DNA from: Nipponacmea schrenckii
Taxonomy: Eukaryota > Mollusca > Gastropoda > Lottiidae
Length of the DNA: 64,000 nucleotides
NCBI GenBank assembly: GCA_030562195.1
Contig: JAUJPP010000011.1
Span: forward strand, 1,054,001-1,118,000
Direction: 5' to 3'
Every line of letters begins with the position of its first letter. The first letter of the stretch is position 1. The notes beneath the pieces are model-generated. The model saw only the letters and a program-made list of their open reading frames with translations. It searched no databases and was not told where the DNA came from. Shown one piece after another: positions 1 through 11,944 of this stretch. The translations under genes and the position numbers were made by a program.

Positions 1-1069
1 ATACATTTCAAGGAAGTGAAAATACGGCAAAATGTACTTTTCTTTGCAAAAATCAAAAAATTCAATTTTCATTTTACAAACTTTTGTTATATATCGTTGG
101 AAAGAGGACAAAAAGCACTTTAAGAATCTGAAAAAATTAACACTCTAAATTAATTAGGTCACGCTCTAGAGCAGCCCAAAGTTGCGAATTTTGCTGTTTT
201 CGGGCAGCTATAAAACCGGAAGTAGACGTCGGAGGTCAAAGTTCAAAGTATCAACTGATAGCCAAGGTCAATGACCTTTGACCTACTAAAGGTAATGGTC
301 ACCAAAGGTCAAGGTCACGAGAAATAAGCCCCCAAACTTCGAAAAAATTCAACCGGATGTTGCAAAAAAGCAAAAGCAAAATTCAAAAATCGATTTCCAA
401 CATTTTGATCGCAATCGACTAAGCTTTCCAAAAATATAAACATCACACAAATCGCTCTTACCGTAGAGGCCCCATTTTGAGTTTTACAAAAAAGTGACAT
501 TTCAAGATGGCGGCCAATGTTTCACTTCCGGTCCGGATTTTTTCTTCTTCGTTTTTTTGTCTTCTAATTTAATTAGGATTGACATAAATTTTGTTGCGAT
601 ACATCAATTACAGCACAAGTAGGTCAACCGGAAGTTTAAACCCGTTTTACGTTGAAACCGGAAATGAAGCAAAAATTTTGACTCTGCCAATGTTTTCATA
701 TTCATGACACTTGAAGGCACCCAAATTTTCAGATCAATCGGTTTAAAAATAGCAAAGTTGCAAAAATGTGCAAAATACGGCAAAAAAATGTGTGCTATGA
801 ATTTTCGAATTTCGAAATTTTGTAACTGCTATCTTGTTGAAAATTGTTTCAAGTTTTCAAAAATGCAAACCCGACGAAAATCGGTCCAAAAATGCGAGTC
901 CTAGAGCCACTGACCGACTTTATAGACATGTTGCAATGCAGCACTTCCGGTTTTGCAAAAATGTTCCAATTTATATTTAATAGAAACGTCGCCACAACAG
1001 AAGGTGTAGAGAAGTTGTGAAATTACTGCAACTATTGCAGCTTAGGCTGTGTGCCCTGTGTAAATTTCG

Positions 1070-1113
<44 letters not shown>

Positions 1114-1158
1114 CAAACCGAAAACAAACTGGGACTTTGCGGTAGCAAAGTCCCACAA
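1..1158 (-). mobile_element. e0: Fam1 element, 3' part cut off by window edge
   Basis: Strand is the inferred element sense (5' hairpin to 3' CTAG). The 5' end lies at the right: H1 hairpin at 1130-1155 (11-bp stem, 4-nt loop), then the GAAAACAAA box, a 42-nt A run at 1070-1111 (T tract in element sense), then the beta segment down to about 330 and part of an alpha unit to base 1. AAGATGGCGGC is at 504-514. A composite nuclear-receptor-type site is at 265-284. No frame in it is credible as coding. The family assignment is firm from the shared ends; the Helitron-like class is inference. Confidence 0.75.
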
Positions 1159-3166
1159 CTAGAGCCACACGTGGCACAGAGTGGGACTTTGCTAACGTTG
1201 CAAAATTGCAACAAACAGGCCGAAACATCTGATTTTCTGGGAGAAACTGGCCAAAGCAACGAGGTATCTGTGTGCAAAGAATTTTCGGGAAAAATGTTAT
1301 TTCCTACAGATGTAAAGCGCTGACCGATATAACTGGTAAATTGGAAGTTTACCCGTATGTGCCACGCCCATCTAATTTACTTTTGCGTAAATCTAATCTC
1401 ATACAAAATATATATTCATGGTACAAATTTGAAGCTTGTACATCTAATAGATCACGAGATATACACAAATACGTTTAAAAAAAGCAAAATGTACTTTAAT
1501 TTTAAAAGTCCAAAAATTAAATTTTCATTTTAAAAACTTTTGTTGTGCATCGCTGGAAAGAGGACAAAGGGGCCTTCGGAATGTGAAAAAAATAACCCTC
1601 TAAATTAATTAGGTCACGCTCTAGAGCAGTCCAAAGTTGCGAGTTTTTCTGTTTTCGGGCAGCTATAAAACCAGAAGTAGACGTCGGAAGTCTAATGTCA
1701 AATTGTCAACTGATAGCCAAAGTCAGTGACCAACGACCTTGTAAAGGTCAAGGTCACCAAAGGTCAAGGTCACTCGAAATAAGCCCCTAAACAAACAAAA
1801 AATGATTTTTTTGCAAATGTCGCAAAATTGCAACAAACAGGCAGAAACATTTGATTTTTTGGGATAAACTGGCCAAAGTAATTAGGTATATGTATGCAAG
1901 GTACTTTTTTGAAAAACGTTATTTCCTGCAGCCGTAATACGCTGACCGATATAAATGGTAAATTTGAAATTAACCCGGATGTGCCACGCCCATCTCGTTT
2001 TTTTGGACAGGAATCTTATCATATTCAAAATGTATATTCACGGTACAAATTTGAAGCTTGTACATCTAATAGATCACGAGATATACACACATACATTTCA
2101 AACAAGCGAATATACGGCAAAATGTACTTATCTTTGCAAAAATGAAAAACTTTAAGAATCTGAAAAAAATAACACTCTAAATTAATTAGGTCAAGCTCTA
2201 GAGCAGTCCAAAGTTGCGAATTTTACTGTTTTTGGGCAGCTATAAAACCGGAAGAAGATGTCGGAGGTCAAAGGTCAAAGTATCAACTGATAGCCAAGGT
2301 CAATGACCTTTGACCTACTAAAGGTCACGGTCACCAAAGGTCAAGGTCACGAGAAATAAGCCCCCAAACTTCGAAAAAATTCAACCGGATGTTGCAAAAA
2401 TGCAAAAGCGAAATTCAAAAATCGGCTCCCAATGTTTTTTTCGCAATCGACTGAGGATTCCAGAAATGTAATTATCGCAGAAATTAGACATAACCCTGAG
2501 GCCCCATTTTTACTTTTACAAAAAAGTAACATTTCAAGATGGCGGCCAAAGTTTCACTTCCGGTTCGGATTTTTTCTTCTTCGTTTTTTTGTCTTCTAAT
2601 TCAATTAAGATTGACATAAATTTTGTTGCGATACATCAATTACAGCACAAGTAGGTCAACCGGAAGTTTAAACCCTTTTTACGCTGAAACCGGAAATGAA
2701 GCAAAAATTTTGACTCTGCCAATGTTAACATATTCATGACACTTGAAGGCACCAAAATTTTCAGATCAATCGGTCTTTAAATAGCAAAGTTGTAAAACTG
2801 TGCAAAATACGGCAAAAAATTTTATGCAACGAAATTTTGAAAATTGAAATTTTTGAACTGCTATCTGATCAGAAGTTACTTGCAGATTACAAAAATGAAA
2901 ACCCGAAGAAAATCGATCAAAAATTGCGACAGCTAGAGCCAATTTGCTAATTTTTAGGCAAGTTGCAACGCAGCACTTTCGGTTGTGCAAAAATGTTCCA
3001 ATTTATATTCATTAGAAACGTCGCCACTACAGAAGGTCTGGAGAAGTTGAGAAAAAATTGCAACTATTGCAGCCTAGGCACAGTGAGGTGTGTAAATTTC
3101 GAAAAAAAAAAAAAAAAAAGACATTTCGAAAACAAACTGGGACTTTGCGGAAGCAAAGTCCCACAA
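1159..3166 (-). mobile_element. e1: complete Fam1 element (reference copy)
   Basis: A complete copy of about 2.0 kb. The 3' end is the CTAG at 1159-1162, preceded in element sense by the hairpin GCCAC/GTGGC (1164-1175) and the subterminal repeat arm TGGGACTTTGCT (1182-1193 as read on +). Two alpha units of about 0.62 kb follow (about 1195-1795 and 1815-2370), each with the TATAAAACCGGAAG box and AGGTCA clusters, then the beta segment (about 2370-3101). The 5' end is the A tract 3102-3119 and H1 at 3138-3163. AAGATGGCGGC is at 2536-2546 and the composite receptor-type site at 2297-2316. The repeat arm at one end matching the hairpin at the other is the main argument for a rolling-circle element. 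It has no coding capacity. Confidence 0.75.
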
Positions 3167-6100
3167 CTAGAGCCGTACGCCTAACGGCACTGAAGCAGTG
3201 CGTTCCATCCAGGGATTCGTTCGTTAAGCAAAAGACAAAAAGGGTTTATTAAAATAAAAAAATATGCATCAGAAACGGATTTTGATTTCATAACAAACGC
3301 TCCCATACCCCAATTCCCCCCTTTCCCCTCTTTGCCCCTCCCCATCCTTAGCCCTCATCATCAATTAAGATAGATAACTAGAATTGCTTACAATTATGAA
3401 CGTATTTCGAGAGCCTTTAAATATTATGTAGGCTAAATTTGCAATTACCTACATCTAGATAATATATTGAATATCATTTGACCTAGTTTTCAAAGTCATA
3501 AAATAATTAGGTCACACCTTCCGTAACGGTTAATGATGGCGAAAATATGAAAATTATCAATTTTTGCTGTATTTAAGTACACTTATCTCTATGAATTTTT
3601 TAAGTAAGCCAAATTAAAAAATATCTACTCGTAGACAATATATTGAATATTATTTGACCTAATTTTCAAGGTCATAGATTAAGTGAGTCACACCATCCGT
3701 ACCCGTTAAAGTGACCTAATTTTGAAAAAATCGAAATTTAAATAATTCGAAAGAAAAAACGAAATTTGAAAATCGGTCTCCAAGAAAAGGTAGATAATGA
3801 TCCATTGTATCTATGTGCTAAATTTCATCAAAATCGGTCTAACAGTAGTGTCTGAATTTCGGATTTAAGAATTGTAACGAAAATTCAAAATGGCGGCCGA
3901 TATGGCAGCTTGACCTAATTATTTAGGTCAAATCAATTACTATTGACAAGTTATTTATAAAACAGTTTTCACTTTTCACCTAGCAGTTATAGACCGGAAG
4001 TTACGTAATTACGTCATTTGAGGCTAAACCGGAAGTGGAATTTTTTTTTCACATTTTCTCAAAAATTATAATCATATCGCCTATCAACTGGTAAAGTTTC
4101 AAAATTTTACCATTTATATTAAAGGAGAAATCACGGTCTGAAATTTTTGCCGATGACCCTTGAATATTGAATTGCAAATCGTGGGTAAAATATTTAACCT
4201 AATTGCATAAAACCTATAATTGTTAGTTGACAAATACATTGAAGTTTTCAAATCTGAAAATCCGGTCAAAGTCGAACTAAAAATAAACTTGCTAAAGCAA
4301 AAAAACCTGAACTTCCGGTTCTCACTTCCTGTCAGAGATAGAACTTCCGGTTTTGTTTTATTTGATAATAGAAATCATTCTAAGATCAACTGTAGATTTA
4401 GAATTTCTGCACCTTTTACCAGTTTGTCTGCAAACTCATCCAAGAATTACAAAAAAAAAAAAAAAAAAAAAAAAATAATCCGAACGATTACAATACGTTT
4501 TCGCCGAAGTCGAAATACGTAATAAGTTAAAATCATAATAACAAATGGATAGAGGGTCGTTTAATCTTAAAAAGAAATCCGGATCGCCGAAACTCATATT
4601 TGTAAATCGCCCAAACGTAGAGAATAATACCCAATACAATGTAGATTGTTTTATATATTAAATTCGCAATTTTCGGATGGCGATGAAACCAAAAGTAGAT
4701 ATCGTACAAAAAATATATATATAGCATTGGATAGACAATGTCGAAGCTATATACAAATCGAAAGGTCACTAATGGTTAAAGTTGTCTTAAGTAGCCAGGG
4801 TATAACATTGAGACACCACATAAATAGCGCGGCCTAACATTTTAAAATTTATATTGAATAGAGTTTCGTCCCTTAGACCATTATTCCAGTCAACTGTATA
4901 TTATTGTTGCATAATATAAGAGATAAAATTTAAAATTCTAAAGGTTGTAATTTCGTTCCAAATATTCAATATTTACATCACCCACAACAGGAAAAACATA
5001 TATAACAACTTTGAATCACTTTAACTAGATGTACAACGATTAAACTAAAAAATAATTTCAGATCGCTGAAACTTGTAGGTCGCCCAAATGCAACACATTA
5101 AACAGATTGTTTTATAGAGAAAATTCGCAATTTTCAAATGGCGATAAAAGCGGAAGTATACATCTTACAATAAAGCTTAATATATCATTGGATAGAACTT
5201 CTCGAGAGCTATCATATTTGTACAGGTCAAAAATTCGTCAAAGGTCAACGTCACAATATACGACCCTTCAAAGTTTTTAAAAATTTTAATCGTTAAAAAA
5301 TCAAAATCAAAATTTCAAAAATCGGTTTCCATATATATTTCGGCAATCGGTTATAGATTCTATATACATCAAAATAACACAAATCGAATCATCCCCCGAG
5401 ACCCTATTTCGATTTAAAGAAAAACACGCACAGTTAGTATAGAAGAAATTACAAAATTTTGAAATTTTTAAACGCGCAATTTTGATTAAAGTACCAAGTG
5501 TGATATATTAATAGAAAGATGAGATTAAGCGTAAAAGGAATATGTAAGAAATTCTGTCCTATGTAAATTGGGTCACGTGATAGAGCTCTTGAAAGTTAAA
5601 ATTCGTGATTTTCAATTGGCTGGAAAACCGGAAGTAAACATCGGACAACAAAAGTGGAGATACCATTGGGCAGATATAATAAAGGGCAATAACTTTTGTT
5701 CAGGTCAAAAGGTCATCAAAGGTCAAGGTTGCGAAATATGACCGGTTAAAGTTTTGACAATTACTGAAAAAATTCAACCGGAAATAAAAGAAAAACAAAA
5801 TCGAAATTCAAAAATTCCTTCCCATACTTTTTTGCGTAATCAATTGATGTTTCTAGAAAATCTAAAATTATGCAAATTAGACATATCCCTGAGAACTTAT
5901 TTCAGTTTTACAAAATTTAGTCGTATCAATATGGCGGAAGATCTGTTACTTCCGGTTCGAATTTTCTTAATTTAGCATTATTCAATAGACAATTGTAGCT
6001 AATTGCAAAAGAAATTTTTCAAATATCTTCATTATTCCGGAAGTGCAAAGTTCAACTTTAAAAGCAAATAACATAAAACCGGAAGTGATATCGTAATTTT

Positions 6101-6482
6101 GAAAAATAATTATACTTCGAATCCAAATGTCTATATATCTGTAAGTTTTCAGATCGATCGAAATAAAACTGTAGAAGTTAGAAAATGCAAAAAATTTCAA
6201 ATTCAAAATGTCAGCGACAAAGTTGGGAAATGTATAATTCTTAAATTGCTATCTTTTAAAACTAAATTCAATGTAGTTACCTAAAAAAAAACGATCAAAA
6301 TCGGATCAAAAATAAAGCCGCAAATTGAAAAACAAAGAAAAACTGTAGACGGCGCTACGTCATTTCCTGTAGGTCAAAATGGCGTCAAAATACATTCATC
6401 AAATTTAGTCTCACTGCAAAAAAAAAAAAAAAAAAAAGACATTTCGAAAACAAACGGGCTTTGTGAAAGCAAAAAAAAAAAA
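3167..6482 (-). mobile_element. e2: Fam2 element interrupted by a Fam4 insertion
   Basis: The 3' end is CTAG 3167-3170 with hairpin GCCGT/ACGGC just inside, followed by the GCAGTGCGTTC arm near 3195. A C-rich tract (G-rich in element sense) lies at 3308-3343. A foreign 1,145-bp block at 3378-4522 splits the copy; sequence homologous to other Fam2 copies resumes at 4523. The 5' end is damaged: the normal terminal segment is missing, and the body runs directly into a CACTGC remnant of H2 (6412-6417), an A tract and a decayed H1 (about 6452-6470). The body contains the Fam2 versions of the CCGGAAGT, AGGTCA and ATGGCGG motifs. Confidence 0.7.
3378..4522 (-). mobile_element. Fam4 element inserted into e2
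   Basis: This block is absent from the same position in six other Fam2 copies (for example between 14227/14228, 16507/16508 and 26468/26469), so both edges are defined by empty sites. In element sense it starts TTACGTATTTCG with a hairpin (4492-4520), has a T tract (A 4451-4475 on +), and ends with subterminal CGAAATACGT (3400-3409), hairpin AATTG/CAATT (3382-3395) and CTAG (3378-3381). CGAAATACGT is the exact complement of ACGTATTTCG at the 5' end. Insertion is between A and T, or T and T, within the ambiguous TTA, with at most a 3-bp duplication. It has the same terminal grammar as its host but different sequence. It is non-coding. Confidence 0.8.
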
Positions 6483-8470
6483 AGGGGGCTTTGCAACGTT
6501 GCAAAAGCAACAAACAGGCCAAACATCTGATTTTCGGGAAAACTGGCCAAAGCAACGAGGTATCTGTGTGCAAAGAATTTTTTGGAAAAATGTTATTTCC
6601 TACAGATGTAAAGCGCTGACCGATATAACTGGTAAATTGGAAGTTTACCCGTATGTGCCACGCCCATCTAATTTACTTTTGAGTAAATCTAATCTCATAC
6701 AAAATATATATTCATGGTACAAGTTTGAAGCTTGTACATCTAACAGATCACGAGATATACACAAATACGTTTCAAAAAAGCAAAATGTACATTTATTTTA
6801 AAAGTCCAAAAATTAAATTTTCATTTTAAAAACTTTTGCTGTGCATCGCTGGAAAGAGGACAAAAGGCGCCTTCGGAATGTGAAAAAAATAACCCTCTAA
6901 ATTAATTAGGTCACGCTCTAGAGCAGTCCAACGTTGCAAATTTTGCTGCTTTCGAGCAGTTATAAAACCGGAAATAGACGTCAGAAATCAAATGCCAAAT
7001 TGTTAACTGATAGCTAAAGTCAGTGACCAATGACCTTGTAAAGGTCAAGGTCACCAAAGGTCAAAGTCACTAGAAATAAGCCCCCAAATTAAAAAAAAAA
7101 CTGATTTTTTGCAAATGTCGCAAAATTGCAACAAACAGGCAGAAACATTTGATTTTTCGGGATAAACTGGCCAAAGTAATGAGTTATATGTATGCAAGGT
7201 ACTTTTTTGAAAAACGTTATTTACTGCAGCCGTAATTCGAGGACCGATATAAATAGTAAATTTGAAGTTCACCCGGATGTGCCACGCCCATCTCGTTTTT
7301 TTGGAGGGGAATCTAATCATATTCAAAATGTATATTCACAGTAAAAATTTGAAGCTTGTACAGCTAATAGATCACGAGATATACACACATACATTTCAAG
7401 CAAGCGAAAATACGGCAAAATGTACTTTTCTTTGCAATAATCAAAAAATTCAATTTTCATTTTACAAACTTTTGTTATATATCGATGGAAAGAGGACAAA
7501 AAACAATCTAAGAATCTGAAAAAATTAACACTCTAAATTAATTAGGTCAAGCTCTGGAGCAGCCCAAAGTTGCGAATTTTGCTGTTTTCGGGCAGCTATA
7601 AAACCGGAAGTAGACGTCGGAGGTCAAAGTTCAAAGTATCAACTGATAGCCAAGGTCAATGACCTTTGACCTACTAAAGGTCATGGTCACCAAAGGTCAA
7701 GGTCACGAGAAATAAGCCCCCAAACTTCGAAAAAATTCAACCGGATGTTGCAAAAAAGCAAAAGCAAAATTCAAAAATCGATTTCCAACATTTTGATCGC
7801 AATCGACTAAGCTTTCCAGAAATATAAACATCACACAAATCGATCTTACCGTAGAGGCCCCATTTTGAGTTTTACAAAAAAGTGACATTTCAAGATGGCG
7901 GCCAATTTTTCACTTCCGGTCCGGATTTTTTCTGCTTCGTTTTTTTGTCTTCTAATTTAATTAGGATTGACAAAAATTTTGTTGCGATACATCAGTTACA
8001 GCACAAGTAGGTCAACCGGAAGTTTAAACCCGTTTTACGTTGACATCGGAAATGAAGCAAAAATTTTGACTCTGCCAATGTTTTCATATTCATGACACTT
8101 GAAGGCACCCAAATTTTCAGATCAATCGGTCTAAAAATAGCAAAGTTGCAAAAATGTGCAAAATACGGCAAAAAAATGTGTGCTATAAATTTTCGAAATT
8201 CGAAATTTTGTAACTGCTATCTTGTTGGAAATTGATTCAAGTTTTCAAAAATGCAAACCCGAAGAAAATCGATCAAAAATTGCGACTTCTAGATCCACTG
8301 ACCGACTTTTTATGCATGTTGCAATGCAGCACTTCCGGTTTTGCAAAAATGTTCCAATTTATATTCATTAACAACGTTGCCACTACAGAAGGTCTAGGAA
8401 AGTTGAATGGTTGCTGCAACTACTGTAGTTTAAGCGCAGGAAGGTGTGAAAAAAAAAAAAAAAAAAAAAA
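6483..8470 (-). mobile_element. e3: Fam1 element, left member of tandem pair
   Basis: The 3' end is damaged: no CTAG is visible, and 6483-6545 matches the Fam1 end only with many single-base losses. Alpha units lie at about 6500-7085 and 7120-7710, and beta at about 7710-8448. The A tract 8449-8470 abuts the next CTAG with no H1 hairpin between them. The composite receptor-type site is at 7653-7672. It is nearly identical to e4 at a constant offset of 2,015-2,016 bp. Confidence 0.75.
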
Positions 8471-10473
8471 CTAGAGCCACACGTGGCACAGAGTGGGACT
8501 TTGCTAACGTTGCAAAATTGCAACAAACAGGCCGAAACATCTGATTTTCTGGGAGAAACTGGCCAAAGCAACTAGGTATCTGTGTGCAAAGAATTTTTTG
8601 AAAAATGTTATTTCCTACAGATGTAAAGCGCTGACCGATATAACTGGTAAATTGGAAGTTTACCCGTATGTGCCACGCCCATCTAATTTACTTTTGAGTA
8701 AATCTAATCTCATACAAAATATATATTCATGGTACAAGTTTGAAGCTTGTACATCTAACAGATCACGAGATATACACAAATACGTTTCAAAAAAGCAAAA
8801 TGTACATTTATTTTAAAAGTCCAAAAATTAAATTTTCATTTTAAAAACTTTTGTTGTGCATCGCTGGAAAGAGGACAAAAGGCGCCTTCGGAATGTGAAA
8901 AAAATAACCCTCTAAATTAATTAGGTCACGCTCTAGAGCAGTCCAACGTTGCAAATTTTGCTGCTTTCGAGCAGTTATAAAACCGGAAATAGACGTCAGA
9001 AATCTAATGCCAAATTGTTAACTGATAGCTAAAGTCAGTGACCAATGACCTTGTAAAGGTCAAGGTCACCAAAGGTCAAAGTCACTAGAAATAAGCCCCC
9101 AAATTAAAAAAAAAACTGATTTTTTGCAAATGTCGCAAAATTGCAACAAAGAGGCAGAAACATTTGATTTTTCGGGATAAACTGGCCAAAGTAATGAGAT
9201 ATATGTATGCAAGGTACTTTTTTGAAAAACGTTATTTACTGCAGCCGTAATTCGAGGACCGATATAAATAGTAAATTTGAAGTTCACCCGGATGTGCCAC
9301 GCCCATCTCGTTTTTTTGGAGGGGAATCTAATCATATTCAAAATGTATATTCACAGTAAAAATTTGAAGCTTGTACAGCTAATAGATCACGAGATATACA
9401 CACATACATTTCAAGCAAGCGAAAATACGGCAAATTGTACTTTTCTTTGCAATAATCAAAAAATTCAATTTTCATTTTACAAACTTTTGTTATATATCGA
9501 TGGAAAGAGGACAAAAAACAATCTACGAATCTGAAAAAAGTAACACTCTAAATTAATTAGGTCAAGCTCTGGAGCAGCCCAAAGTTGCGAATTTTGCTGT
9601 TTTCGGGCAGCTATAAAACCGGAAGTAGACGTCGGAGGTCAAAGTTCAAAGTATCAACTGATAGCCAAGGTCAATGACCTTTGACCTACTAAAGGTCATG
9701 GTCACCAAAGGTCAAGGTCACGAGAAATAAGCCCCCAAACTTCGAAAAAATTCAACCGGATGTTGCAAAAAAGCAAAAGCAAAATTCAAAAATCGATTTC
9801 CAACATTTTGATCGCAATCGACTAAGCTTTCCAGAAATATAAACATCACACAAATCGATCTTACCGTAGAGGCCCCATTTTGAGTTTTACAAAAAAGTGA
9901 CATTTCAAGATGGCGGCCAATTTTTCACTTCCGGTCCGGATTTTTTCTGCTTCGTTTTTTTTGTCTTCTAATTTAATTAGGATTGACAAAAATTTTGTTG
10001 CGAAACATCAATTACAGCACAAGTAGGTCAACCGGAAGTTTAAACCCGTTTTACGTTGACATCGGAAATGAAGCAAAAATTTTGACTCTGCCAATGTTTT
10101 CATATTCATGACACTTGAAGGCACCGAAATTTTCAGATCAATCGGTCTAAAAATAGCAAAGTTGCAAAAATGTGCAAAATACGGCAAAAAAATGTGTGCT
10201 ATGAATTTTCGAAATTCGAAATTTTGTAACTGCTATCTTGTTGGAAATTGATTCAAGTTTTCAAAAATGCAAACCCGAAGAAAATCGATCAAAAATTGCG
10301 ACTTCTAGATCCACTGACCGACTTTTTATGCATGTTGCAATGCAGCACTTCCGGTTTTGCAAAAATGTTCCAATTTATATTCATTAACAACGTTGCCACT
10401 ACAGAAGGTCTAGGAAAGTTGAATGGTTGCTGCAACTACTGTAGTTTAAGCGCAGGAAGGTGTGGAAAAATCG

Positions 10474-10502
<29 letters not shown>
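8471..10502 (-). mobile_element. e4: Fam1 element, right member of tandem pair
   Basis: CTAG is at 8471-8474. The body is collinear with e3 throughout, including the same substitutions, so one copy arose from the other recently. The composite site is at 9668-9687. The body ends at TCG 10471-10473 with A tract 10474-10502. H1 is absent at this end too, and the tract runs straight into the CTAG of e5. Confidence 0.75.
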
Positions 10503-10504
<2 letters not shown>

Positions 10505-11832
10505 AGAACTGTGAACAGCTCCGAGCGTGGCAACTATGCGTTATCCCATGGATTTCGATCATTTTGAAACTTCTAACCTGCTAGCTTTCAATTCCGGTAC
10601 TTTTCAGCCTCCAATTGTGGAACAAGCGTAACAATATTGTTAGATCTATAGACAGCTGATGTCAAGGCCATTCTATATGGAAAATTTCAAGGTCATTGAA
10701 GGTGAAGGTCACAAGATTTAGAATTTCAAATTTTTAAAAAATTCAAACGGGCATAAATAATAAATGACGGACTAATTAAATTTTAAAGAAAATTTGCCAT
10801 TCTCGGAAAAATGGCGCATGTGCAAAAAGCAATTGGAATTTTTTTCTTCTCGGGGGATACAAATTATTTTGTATAGCTAATATATACTGTTTTTGCTTAC
10901 ATTCTTGAATTACACGGGATGTAGGGTCGCCTGAAATGAGATAAAAAACCGGAAGTCCCCACGCCCAAACCGGAAGTGATCAAAAAATTTTGATGATATA
11001 TTTTTAATTGTGTTGCGTATTTATCTATATCCTGTAAATTTCAGATCGATCCGAACATTAGAGCCCGAAAGTGTAATATAACCGTCCAAAATTGCAAAAT
11101 AGTCAGATTTCGGTGGGCTATAAAACCGGAAGTTAATATTTGTCATGCAATATCAGCACATCTATAGACAGCTGAGGTCAAGGACATTCTACATCTCAAA
11201 TGTCAAGGTCATTGAAGGTCAAGGTCACGAGATAAAGAGTTTTAAATTTTTGAAAAATTCGAACGGGCATAAAAAAAATTCAAATTCGAAAATCAAAATT
11301 CTGTTCCCAACATTTTTTAGATAAAGTATCAAGGTTTTGATAGACACCAAAATCATAAAAATCGGTCAATAATTGGCGGACTTATTAAATTTTTAAGAAA
11401 ATTTGCCATTTTTGAAAACTGCGCATGCGCAACATTCAATTTAATTTTTCTTCATCTCAGGGGATTAAAATCATTAAGTATAGCTTAAATATACTGTTTT
11501 TGTTTAGATTCTTGAATTACATCGGAAGCAGGGTCGCCCGACATGAGACGAAAAAACCGGAAGTCTCCACGCCCAAACCGGAACTGATCAAAAAATTTTG
11601 ATGATGTAGTTTTAATTGCGCTGCCTATCTATCTATATCCTGTAAGTTTCAGATCGATCCGACTATTAGGGCCCGAGCTAGCTTGAAATCTTATTTGCAT
11701 ATTATGCAATTAGCCACTTTCGGGTTAGCGAAAATATTATGTTAGATATTCATTTTTGATTCCAGCCCATATAAAAACCATCGGTGAAAACAAAAATAGT
11801 CTATCTTTTTCCGTTTGGGCTAGCGAGCTTCC

Positions 11833-11879
<47 letters not shown>

Positions 11880-11944
11880 ATCCGAACGAAAACAAAGACA
11901 TTTCGAAAACAAACTGGGACTTTGCTGAAAGCAAAGTCCCACAA
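10503..11944 (-). mobile_element. e5: Fam5 element with internal duplication
   Basis: The 3' end is CTAG 10503-10506, preceded in element sense by a weak CTGT/ACAG hairpin (10508-10516 region). The body is unlike Fam1-3 in detail but shares the TATAAAACCGGAAG box (about 11119-11132), AGGTCA clusters and ACCGGAAGT. A unit of about 0.5 kb occurs twice: about 10640-11080 and 11130-11680, with shared blocks such as CGGGCATAAA, AATTTGCCATT and CCACGCCCAAACCGGAA. The 5' end has a 44-nt A run (11834-11877), then TAATCCGAACG plus a GAAAACAAA box, which joins an H1 cassette (11915-11941) that looks borrowed from Fam1. It is non-coding. Confidence 0.6.

Larger units (their letters stand above)
6483..10502 (-). 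repeat. Tandem duplication of Fam1 (e3/e4), period about 2,015 bp
   Basis: Landmarks recur at a near-constant offset (7051 to 9066, 7703 to 9718, 8232 to 10248), with very few differences visible by eye. The unit boundary is the A-tract/CTAG junction. Confidence 0.8.

Noticed and set aside
1070..1111. Long A/T homopolymers as independent microsatellites
   Set aside because: Each occupies the same place in the element, between the TTTGTTTTCG box and the body, so it belongs to the element structure.
1051..1323. Open frames of 60-190 codons, many with poly-Lys or poly-Phe runs
   Set aside because: They occur on both strands of the same repeat, are broken or shifted between copies, and the long ones read through A/T tracts or N gaps. 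No domain or motif is recognisable.
3102..3119. Poly(A) tails suggesting SINE/LINE retroposons
   Set aside because: The tract is internal, followed by a hairpin cassette and CTAG. There are no target-site duplications, no RNA polymerase III boxes were recognised, and the empty-site comparison at 3378-4522 shows a different end structure.
7703..7888. A conserved 61-residue frame repeated in many Fam1 copies (also 315-500, 9718-9903, 35443-35628, 44847-45032, 48899-49084)
   Set aside because: Its conservation matches that of flanking non-coding bases in closely related copies, it is altered by indels in others, and it has no start context or recognisable domain.
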